Source: DASVDK01 sp036562265 [NCBI: Thermodesulfobacteriota bacterium] (lineage in GTDB: Bacteria; DASVDK01). Taken from it: a stretch of DNA of 21,884 nt. Location of the stretch: NCBI GenBank assembly GCA_036562265.1, contig DATCKS010000222.1, positions 1-21,884 of the forward strand. Reading direction: 5' to 3'. This document shows positions 16,863-21,884 of the stretch, piece after piece. Both the position numbers and the translations under genes were made by a program. Positions within the stretch are counted from its first letter, which is position 1. Each line of letters begins with the position of its first letter. The notes below the pieces were generated by a model, which was not told the origin of the DNA, ran no database searches, and saw only the letters and a program-made list of their open reading frames with translations.

Positions 16863-16910
16863 GGAAAATGGAAAGGCCTGACCCCGTGGAAAATGGAAAG
16901 GCCTGACCCC
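16863..16910. repeat. Tandem 23-base repeat, two identical copies (period 25)
   Basis: Copies at 16863-16885 and 16888-16910 are identical over 23 bases: they open with GGAAAATGGAAAGG and close with CTGACCCC, separated by GT. The A-rich half stands out against the genome. The last two bases of copy 2 form the base of the pal hairpin stem. On the minus strand the unit reads GGGGTCAGG followed by a pyrimidine-rich part; I recall similar GTCAGG-type short repeats scattered in other bacterial genomes, sometimes near REP-associated transposases, but cannot verify that here. Confidence 0.75.
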
Positions 16911-16940
16911 ACCGGAGGTCGCGGCGGCGACCTCCGGTGG
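16909..16940 (-). terminator. 14-bp stem-loop downstream of pal
   Basis: CCACCGGAGGTCGC (16909-16922) is the exact reverse complement of 16927-16940, with the tetraloop GGCG. It begins 12 bases past the pal stop codon on the minus strand. After the stem the minus strand reads GGGGTCAGGCCTTTCC and then a TTTT, so a weak T-rich tail is present. A likely terminator for pal. Confidence 0.6.
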
Positions 16941-16952
16941 GCCGAGCGTCGC

Positions 16953-17600
16953 TTACTCGCTCGTGACGACGAACTCGGCGCGGCGGTTCTTCGCCCAGGC
17001 CTCCTCGCCGTGGCCGGGATCGACGGGCCGCTCCTCGCCGTAGGAGATGGTGGAGAGGCGGCTCCCCGAGATGCCGAGGCTCTCGAGGTAGCGCTTGGCG
17101 CTCTCGGCACGGCGCTCGCCGAGGGCGAGGTTGTACTGGACGGAGCCGCGCTCGTCGGCGTGCCCCTCGATCTGCACCCGGACGTTGGGGTTGCGGCGCA
17201 GCCACTCCGCGTTGGCCTCGAGCGTGGCGCGCGCGTCGGGGCGCAGGTCGGACTTGTCGAAGTCGAAGTACACGGTCTCGAGCCGCGTCCGGCGCTCCGT
17301 CTCGACGGCCGCCGGAGCCGGGGCCGCGGGCGCGGGAGCCTCGGCCACGGGCGCGGGCGTCGGCTCGGGCGCCTGCACCGGGGCCGGCGCCACCGGGGTG
17401 GACGGCACCGGGGCCGGTGTGGGGGCGCTCACCACCGGGGCGGGCGTCGCCTCGGGGGCCGGGGTGGCGGCCGCAGTGGGAGTCGGGGCGAGTTCGGGCG
17501 ACGTCGTGGTCTGGGTGCGGCGGGCGCACCCCGTGACGGCAAGCAGGGCGACCAGCACGACGGCGCCCGATGCAGGCAGTCGACCGTTGAAGCGGATCAC
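16953..17600 (-). CDS. pal: Peptidoglycan-associated lipoprotein (OmpA-like)
   Basis: Pal anchors the outer membrane to peptidoglycan and works with the Tol system in envelope constriction. The GTG at 17600 is chosen because it sits seven bases behind the Shine-Dalgarno GGGAGGG and directly opens a lipoprotein signal: VIRFNGR, hydrophobic core VVLVALLAV, lipobox VTGC with Cys25. This gives 215 residues. A Pro/Ala-rich linker of about 80 residues follows, then the OmpA-like domain with VYFDFDKSDLRPDA, EGHADERGSVQYNLALGERRA (peptidoglycan-contact Asp and Arg) and NRRAEFVV. No tolB or tolQR lies next to it; it sits between the two halves of the propionyl-CoA carboxylase genes, on the opposite strand. 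A longer reading to an ATG at 17666 is possible but would bury the signal peptide. Confidence 0.92.
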   Translation of the reverse strand: MIRFNGRLPASGAVVLVALLAVTGCARRTQTTTSPELAPTPTAAATPAPEATPAPVVSAPTPAPVPSTPVAPAPVQAPEPTPAPVAEAPAPAAPAPAAVETERRTRLETVYFDFDKSDLRPDARATLEANAEWLRRNPNVRVQIEGHADERGSVQYNLALGERRAESAKRYLESLGISGSRLSTISYGEERPVDPGHGEEAWAKNRRAEFVVTSE

Positions 17601-17682
17601 GATTGAACCCTCCCTTCCGGCTCGGCCCATGCGGCACGGGTGAAGACCGGAGCCGGCCATTGGCATCCCGACGAAACGGCCA

Positions 17683-17712
17683 GTTATAGCCCAACGCCCC
17701 CGTCGATTGCAA
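17683..17712 (-). promoter_or_regulatory. Promoter for pal: TTGCAA - 18 bp - TATAAC
   Basis: On the minus strand TTGCAA (17712-17707) is followed after 18 bases by TATAAC (17688-17683), five of six matches to the -10 consensus. Start of transcription would be near 17676, giving a leader of about 75 bases with a Shine-Dalgarno sequence, unlike the leaderless genes in this window. TTGCAA is its own reverse complement and also fits as -35 of the divergent promoter. Confidence 0.6.
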
Positions 17713-17735
17713 CGCAGAAGGCATCGTGCTAACTA
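17707..17735 (+). promoter_or_regulatory. Promoter for biotin carboxylase gene: TTGCAA - 16/17 bp - CTAACTA, leaderless spacing
   Basis: The same palindromic TTGCAA at 17707-17712 lies 16-17 bases before CTAACT/TAACTA (17729-17735), which follows TG as in extended -10 elements. Seven to eight bases later is the ATG at 17743, with no Shine-Dalgarno sequence. The -10 match is weak, so this rests partly on the similar spacing seen at other genes here. Confidence 0.4.
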
Positions 17736-17742
17736 CCTGACC

Positions 17743-19263
17743 ATGCGGACGTTCCGGCGGATTCTCGTGGCCAACCGGGGAGAGATCGCGGTGCGGATCA
17801 TCCGGGCGTGCCGCGACCTCGGCCTCGAGGCGGTGGCGGTCTTCTCGGACGCCGACCGCGACGCCCTGCACGTTCGCCTGGCCGACCGCGCCTACCGTGT
17901 CGGTCCGGCGCCGGCCGCCGAATCCTACCTCCGCATCGACACCCTCGTCGCCACGGCGCGCGAGGCGGGGTGCGACGCGGTCCACCCGGGTTACGGCTTC
18001 CTCGCCGAGAACGCCGACTTCGCCGAGGCGGTGACCGCCGCGGGGCTCGTGTTCATCGGCCCGAGCGCCGAGTCGATCCGGCTCATGGGGGACAAGACCG
18101 CGGCGCGGCGGGCGATGGCCGCGGCCGGCGTGCCGACGGTCCCCGGTACGGAGGCGCCGGTTGCCGACGACGCCGAGGCCGAGGCGGCCGCACGCCGCAT
18201 CGGCTTTCCCCTGATGATCAAGGCGGCCGCCGGCGGCGGCGGCAAGGGCATGCGTCTGGTCGAGCGGCCCGAGGCGTTCGCCTCGGCCCTGCGCGCCGCG
18301 CGGAGCGAGGCCACCTCGGCCTTCGGCGACGGCCGGGTCTATCTCGAGCGCTTCATCGAGCGGCCGCGCCACGTCGAGATCCAGGTGATGGGGGACGGCC
18401 GGGGCGGCGCCGTGCACCTCTTCGAGCGCGAGTGCTCGATCCAGCGGCGTCACCAGAAGGTCATCGAGGAGTCTCCCTCGCCGGCGCTCACCCCCGCGCA
18501 GCGCGAGGCGATGGGCGAGGTCGCCGTCAGGGCGGTCGCGTCGCTGAAGTACGCCGGCGCGGGCACGCTCGAGTTCCTGCTCGACCAGGAGGGGCGGTTC
18601 TACTTCCTCGAGATGAACACGCGCCTCCAGGTGGAGCACCCGGTCACCGAGTGGGTCACCGGGGTCGACCTCGTGCGCGCGCAGATCGAGGTGGCCGCCG
18701 GCGGAGGCCTGCCGTGGCGGCAGGCCGACCTCGCCCAGCGCGGCTGGTCCATCGAGTGCCGCGTCTACGCCGAGGACCCGGCGCAGGGCTTCATGCCGTC
18801 TCCCGGCCGCATCACGGCGCTGCGCGCGCCGGCGGGGCCGGGGGTCCGCGACGACTCGGGCGTGTACGAAGGGTTCACCGTGCCGATCCACTACGACCCG
18901 CTGATCTCGAAGGTCTCGACCTGGGGTCCCACCCGCGACATCGCCATCGACCGGATGCGCCGGGCGCTGCGCGAGTACGTGATCGGCGGCATCACGACGA
19001 ACATCCCGTTCCACCTCGCGGTGCTCGACGAGCCGGAGTTCCGCGCGGGCCGGGTCGACACCGGGTACATCGCGCGGGTCTTCGGCGACCGGCCGGCGCC
19101 GCGGCCGGGGCCGGACGCCGACCTCGCGGCGGCGCTCGCCGCGGCGGCCGCCGCCCTCGACGGGGCTCGCAACGGTCAGGCCTCGTGCGCGTCGGCGGCA
19201 GCGTCCGGCGGGCGACCCTCTCCCTGGCGGCTCGCCCTGCGCCAGGCGCGGCCCTCGGCCTGA
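17743..19263 (+). CDS. Biotin carboxylase subunit of propionyl-CoA carboxylase (AccC/PccA-type)
   Basis: Carboxylates the biotin carrier with bicarbonate and ATP. The 506-residue protein starts at ATG 17743 with MRTFRRILVANRGEIAVRIIRA, the standard biotin carboxylase opening. Visible features: Lys118 in MGDKTAARR, ATP-grasp Lys160 and loop GGGGKGM (164-170), His210 in HVEIQ, and the active-site stretch Glu290, Asn292, Arg294, Glu298 in EMNTRLQVEHPVTE. The conserved fold ends near residue 450; the last 55 residues are Ala/Arg/Gly-rich and look unconserved. The biotin domain is not fused but encoded by the next gene after four bases. With pccB upstream and the mutase downstream, the substrate is most likely propionyl-CoA, although an acetyl-CoA role is possible. 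Confidence 0.94.
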   Translation: MRTFRRILVANRGEIAVRIIRACRDLGLEAVAVFSDADRDALHVRLADRAYRVGPAPAAESYLRIDTLVATAREAGCDAVHPGYGFLAENADFAEAVTAAGLVFIGPSAESIRLMGDKTAARRAMAAAGVPTVPGTEAPVADDAEAEAAARRIGFPLMIKAAAGGGGKGMRLVERPEAFASALRAARSEATSAFGDGRVYLERFIERPRHVEIQVMGDGRGGAVHLFERECSIQRRHQKVIEESPSPALTPAQREAMGEVAVRAVASLKYAGAGTLEFLLDQEGRFYFLEMNTRLQVEHPVTEWVTGVDLVRAQIEVAAGGGLPWRQADLAQRGWSIECRVYAEDPAQGFMPSPGRITALRAPAGPGVRDDSGVYEGFTVPIHYDPLISKVSTWGPTRDIAIDRMRRALREYVIGGITTNIPFHLAVLDEPEFRAGRVDTGYIARVFGDRPAPRPGPDADLAAALAAAAAALDGARNGQASCASAAASGGRPSPWRLALRQARPSA

Positions 19264-19267
19264 CGTC

Positions 19268-19780
19268 ATGGCCTTCGTCGTGCGCTTCGGAGGGCGGGCC
19301 CTCCGCCTCGACGCCACGGTCCGCGCCGACGGGCAGGCGACCGTGCGGCTCACCGAGGGGGAGACGAGGCAGGCGCTCGCCTTCGAGGTGGTGCGCCAGG
19401 GCGGTCTCCTCGCCGCTCGCCTGCCGGACGGCCGGTCGGTCGAGGCGTTCGTCGACCGCCGTGAGGGGCGCGTCACGGTGTGGCTCGACGGCGCCGTCTA
19501 CGATATGGAGCTGGTCGACGAGCGGTGGGGCGCGCGTCGTCGCGGCGGAGCGGCGTCCTCCGAAGGCCCGCAGACGGTGAGGGCGCCGATGCCGGGCAAG
19601 GTCGTCAAGCTCCTCGTCGCGGTCGGCGACCGCGTCGAGGCTGGCCAGGGCGTGGTGGTGGTCGAGGCGATGAAGATGGAGAACGAGCTGCGCGCGGGGA
19701 GCGCCGGCGTCGTGAAGGCGCTGCCGGCCGCGGAGGGGAGCGCGGTCGAGGCGGGCGCCGTGCTGGTGGTCCTGGAATGA
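19268..19780 (+). CDS. Biotin carboxyl carrier protein of acyl-CoA carboxylase
   Basis: A 170-residue carrier that shuttles CO2 between the biotin carboxylase and the carboxyltransferase. The C-terminal 70 residues are a biotinyl domain with the canonical EAMKMEN; biotin would be attached to Lys136. Residues 1-90 form a beta-rich part ([31 protein letters not shown]) that may correspond to the carboxylase-bridging domain found between the enzymatic parts of fused PccA proteins; this is an inference from position and strand pattern. The ATG lies four bases after the biotin carboxylase stop, and the TGA overlaps the mutase ATG (ATGA), so these three genes are translationally coupled. Confidence 0.93.
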   Translation: MAFVVRFGGRALRLDATVRADGQATVRLTEGETRQALAFEVVRQGGLLAARLPDGRSVEAFVDRREGRVTVWLDGAVYDMELVDERWGARRRGGAASSEGPQTVRAPMPGKVVKLLVAVGDRVEAGQGVVVVEAMKMENELRAGSAGVVKALPAAEGSAVEAGAVLVVLE

Positions 19781-21360
19781 CGGTTCGAGACGCGCGCACC
19801 TCCTCGGGCGCCCCGCTGCCGGTCGTCTTCGGGCCGGACGACGCCGCCGGCGACCCGGCCCGCATCGGCGCGCCGGGCGAGTACCCGTTCACCCGCGGCA
19901 TCCACCCGACGATGTATCGCGGCCGGCTCTGGACCATGCGCCAGTACGCCGGCTTCGGCACGGCGGTCGAGACGAATCGGCGCTTCCGGTACCTGCTCGA
20001 CCACGGCCAGACCGGTCTGTCGGTAGCCTTCGACCTGCCGACCCAGATGGGCCTCGACTCCGACGACCCGCGCGCCCGGGGGGAGGTCGGCCGCACCGGC
20101 GTCGCGATCAGCACCATCGCCGACATGGAGACGCTGCTCGACGGCCTGCCGCTCGACCGGGTCTCCACGTCGATGACGATCAACGCGACCGCGGCGACCC
20201 TCCTCGCCCTCTACGTGGCCGCCGCCGAGCGGCGCGGCTTTCCGCGGTCGAGCCTGTCGGGGACGGTCCAGAACGACATCCTCAAGGAGTACGTCGCGCG
20301 GGGGACCTACATCTACCCGCCCGGTCCCTCCATGCGCCTGGTCGTCGACTGCTTCGACTTCTGCCGGCGCGAGGTGCCGCGCTGGAACCCGATCTCGATC
20401 AGCGGCTACCACATCCGGGAGGCCGGGGCCACGGCGGCGCAGGAGATCGCCTTCACGCTGGCCAACGGGCTCGCCTACGTGGAGGCCGCGCGCCGGGCCG
20501 GTCTCGACGTGGACGCCTTCGCCGGGCGCCTCTCGTTCTTCTTCAACGTCCACAACCTGTTCCTCGAGGAGGTGGCGAAGTTCCGCGCGGCGAGGCGACT
20601 GTGGGCGCGCCTGATGCGCGAGCGGGTGGGGGCGAAGGACCCGCGGAGCTGGATGCTCCGCTTCCACTGCCAGACCGCCGGCAGCACCCTCACGGCGCAG
20701 CAACCCGACACGAACGTGGTCCGCGTCACGCTCCAGGCGCTGGCCGCGGTCCTGGGCGGCGCGCAGTCGCTCCACACCAACGGCAAGGACGAGGCGCTCG
20801 CCCTCCCCACGGCGGAGTCGGCCAGGCTCGCCCTGCGGACGCAGCAGGTCATCGCCTACGAGAGCGGCGTGGCCGACGTCGCCGATCCCCTGGGCGGCTC
20901 CTACACCATCGAGGCGCTGACCGACCGCCTCGAGGCGGAGGCGCAGGCCTATCTCGACGCGATCGACGCGCGCGGCGGCGCCGTCGCCGCCATCGAGCAG
21001 GGGTACATCCAGCGCGAGATCCAGGAGAGCGCCTACCGCGACCAGCAGGCGGTCGAGTCGGGGACGCGGGTCGTGGTCGGCGTCAACCGCTTCACCACCG
21101 ACGACACGCCGCCGGCCGACATCCACCGCCACGACCCCGCCCTCGAGGCGGCCCGCGTGCGCGACCTCGCGGCCTTCAAGGCCGCCCGCGACGCGCGGGC
21201 GGTCGAGCGCGCCCTCGGGCGGCTCGAGGAGGCCGCCCGCGGCGACGCGAACCTGGTCGCGGCCATCCTCGACGCCGTCGTCGCCCGCGCGACGCTCGGC
21301 GAGGTGGCCGGTCGCCTCCGGAAGGTCTTCGGCGAGCACCGAGAGATCGTCGTCCTGTGA
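19777..21360 (+). CDS. Methylmalonyl-CoA mutase, catalytic (large) subunit without B12 domain
   Basis: Rearranges methylmalonyl-CoA to succinyl-CoA using adenosylcobalamin. The 527-residue protein covers only the TIM-barrel substrate domain, from [27 protein letters not shown] to [16 protein letters not shown]. Residues Tyr57, Gln165, Arg175 and His212 have exactly the spacing of Tyr89, Gln197, Arg207 and His244 of Propionibacterium shermanii mutase. Tyr and Arg mark methylmalonyl-CoA; isobutyryl-CoA mutases have Phe and Gln there. The cobalamin-binding domain (DxHxxG) is missing and must be a separate small subunit, not in this window. The ATG overlaps the carrier-protein stop (ATGA), and its own stop overlaps the next start (GTGA). 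Confidence 0.95.
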   Translation: MTVRDARTSSGAPLPVVFGPDDAAGDPARIGAPGEYPFTRGIHPTMYRGRLWTMRQYAGFGTAVETNRRFRYLLDHGQTGLSVAFDLPTQMGLDSDDPRARGEVGRTGVAISTIADMETLLDGLPLDRVSTSMTINATAATLLALYVAAAERRGFPRSSLSGTVQNDILKEYVARGTYIYPPGPSMRLVVDCFDFCRREVPRWNPISISGYHIREAGATAAQEIAFTLANGLAYVEAARRAGLDVDAFAGRLSFFFNVHNLFLEEVAKFRAARRLWARLMRERVGAKDPRSWMLRFHCQTAGSTLTAQQPDTNVVRVTLQALAAVLGGAQSLHTNGKDEALALPTAESARLALRTQQVIAYESGVADVADPLGGSYTIEALTDRLEAEAQAYLDAIDARGGAVAAIEQGYIQREIQESAYRDQQAVESGTRVVVGVNRFTTDDTPPADIHRHDPALEAARVRDLAAFKAARDARAVERALGRLEEAARGDANLVAAILDAVVARATLGEVAGRLRKVFGEHREIVVL

Positions 21361-21884
21361 CGTTCACCCTTCGTCTCCTTGCGGCGGTGATCGCCCTCGT
21401 CGGCGTTGCGGCCGGCGCCGCGCGCGCCGAGGTGCCTGCCGCCTCGGCCCCCATCGTCGAGGAGTTCGCCGGCGAGCGGTTCGACTACGACGTCTCGTTC
21501 CTCTTCTTCGGGCGCGCGGCCGTCGGTCGCATCTCGCTTGCGCCCGAGACCGAGCCCGGTCCCGACGGCCTGGGCGGCCCCGGTTCGGGGCGCTACGTCG
21601 CCACGCTCTCGGCCGAGACGAAGGGCTTCGTCGGCTTCTTCAAGAAGGTCCGCCACGTCTACACGTCGACGCTCGTGCCGTGCGAGGGGGGGACGCGCTG
21701 GTGCTCGCGGATCTTCGTGAAGGACCTCGAGGACCGCAGCGGCCGCGAGGTGACGACGACCTTCCTCAACGAGGCGCGCGGCGTCATGACCTGGACCATC
21801 CGGCGCGACGGGGTCGTGACGGAGATCGGGCGCGAGCCGATCCCCGAGGGGGTCCGGTACGACGACATGCTGGCCGCCCTCTTC
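21357..21884 (+). CDS. DUF3108-like exported protein, N-terminal part (3' end outside window)
   Basis: A GTG at 21357 overlaps the mutase stop codon (GTGA) and opens a frame that runs to the last base: 176 residues seen, no stop. The first 24 residues are a Sec signal peptide ([20 protein letters not shown], then ARA before the cut). The mature part begins with [23 protein letters not shown], which resembles the opening strands of DUF3108 proteins, and includes [17 protein letters not shown] and a later [12 protein letters not shown]3108 proteins are periplasmic or envelope proteins of unknown function. Two cysteines (in [11 protein letters not shown]) could form a disulfide. Linkage to the mutase operon is by position only. 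Confidence 0.8.
   Translation, partial: MTFTLRLLAAVIALVGVAAGAARAEVPAASAPIVEEFAGERFDYDVSFLFFGRAAVGRISLAPETEPGPDGLGGPGSGRYVATLSAETKGFVGFFKKVRHVYTSTLVPCEGGTRWCSRIFVKDLEDRSGREVTTTFLNEARGVMTWTIRRDGVVTEIGREPIPEGVRYDDMLAALF

Larger units (their letters stand above)
16517..16952. other. Gene-free repeat- and hairpin-rich stretch between pccB and pal
   Basis: No credible gene in about 436 bases. From left to right it holds the large hairpin after pccB, a pair of 18-base direct repeats 102 bases apart, a 7-bp hairpin at 16596-16614 (GGCCGGA-GCAAG-TCCGGCC), a 7-bp hairpin at 16697-16714 (GCGCCGC-GGAG-GCGGCGC), a degenerate second repeat family (16572-16597 and 16717-16743), a more AT-rich stretch at about 16740-16870, a tandem 25-base-period repeat at 16863-16910, and the pal hairpin at 16909-16940. 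The picture is of a repeat insertion site between convergent genes. Confidence 0.6.

Noticed and set aside
16863-16910. CRISPR-like repeat pair
   Set aside because: Only two units, with a 2-base gap and no spacers; no cas gene in the window. It is a simple tandem repeat.
17601-17666. Upstream ATG starts for pal
   Set aside because: They would put more than 20 polar residues before the lipoprotein signal; the GTG at 17600 has a Shine-Dalgarno sequence at the right distance.
16756-19476. Minus-strand open frame of about 900 codons covering pal and the biotin carboxylase gene
   Set aside because: It is in a different frame from pal and antisense to the biotin carboxylase; no domain visible.
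19777-21360. Isobutyryl-CoA or 2-hydroxyisobutyryl-CoA mutase instead of methylmalonyl-CoA mutase
   Set aside because: Tyr57 and Arg175 are the methylmalonyl-CoA-type residues; the isobutyryl-type enzymes have Phe and Gln at these places. The neighbouring propionyl-CoA carboxylase genes also fit.

Overview
This 21.9 kb window is very GC-rich and densely coded. It looks like a chromosomal segment of a Gram-negative bacterium. Lipoprotein signals, a Pal-type protein, a LolB-like protein and a DUF3187 outer-membrane protein point to an outer membrane. The dxs-tlyA pair, a TPR lipoprotein followed by a LolB-like lipoprotein, and split propionyl-CoA carboxylase and methylmalonyl-CoA mutase subunits fit Deltaproteobacteria in the broad sense (Myxococcota, Desulfobacterota, Binatota or a neighbouring lineage). 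That placement is inference; no rRNA or other decisive marker is present.

Layout. 1-136 is the tail of a rhodanese-type sulfurtransferase. 137-479 is a structured non-coding leader before a small secreted protein (480-737). 876-6315 runs dxs, tlyA, a TPR lipoprotein and a LolB-like lipoprotein, tightly packed on the plus strand. 6427-8154 is a Crp-family regulator and a DUF3187 protein. 8188-11747 is a peptide-type ABC importer (binding protein and two permeases, no ATPase), followed at once by an AI-2E family membrane protein (11755-12855). 12863-13984 is a minus-strand pair: a DUF456 membrane protein and a zinc-ribbon/receiver protein. 14070-16516 is a ComB-like phosphatase and the propionyl-CoA carboxylase beta subunit. 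16517-16952 is a gene-free stretch of repeats and hairpins. Pal (16953-17600, minus) is divergent from a run of biotin carboxylase, biotin carrier, methylmalonyl-CoA mutase catalytic subunit and a DUF3108-type protein cut by the window end.

How it works together. The clearest pathway is propionyl-CoA to methylmalonyl-CoA to succinyl-CoA: carboxyltransferase, biotin carboxylase, biotin carrier and mutase. The epimerase, the B12-binding mutase subunit and the mutase chaperone are not here. Residues that set substrate choice in the carboxylase (Asp407) and the mutase (Tyr57, Arg175) match the propionyl/methylmalonyl enzymes. A second theme is the cell envelope: TPR lipoprotein, LolB-like, DUF3187, Pal and DUF3108.

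The most interesting signal is regulatory. Six separate genes have a sigma70-like -10 hexamer only 6-8 bases before the start codon and no Shine-Dalgarno sequence, which suggests leaderless mRNAs. Other genes here have strong Shine-Dalgarno sequences. The pal/biotin carboxylase divergent promoters appear to share one palindromic -35 element. I see no clear novel defence, mobile or biosynthetic system; most of the window is ordinary core metabolism.
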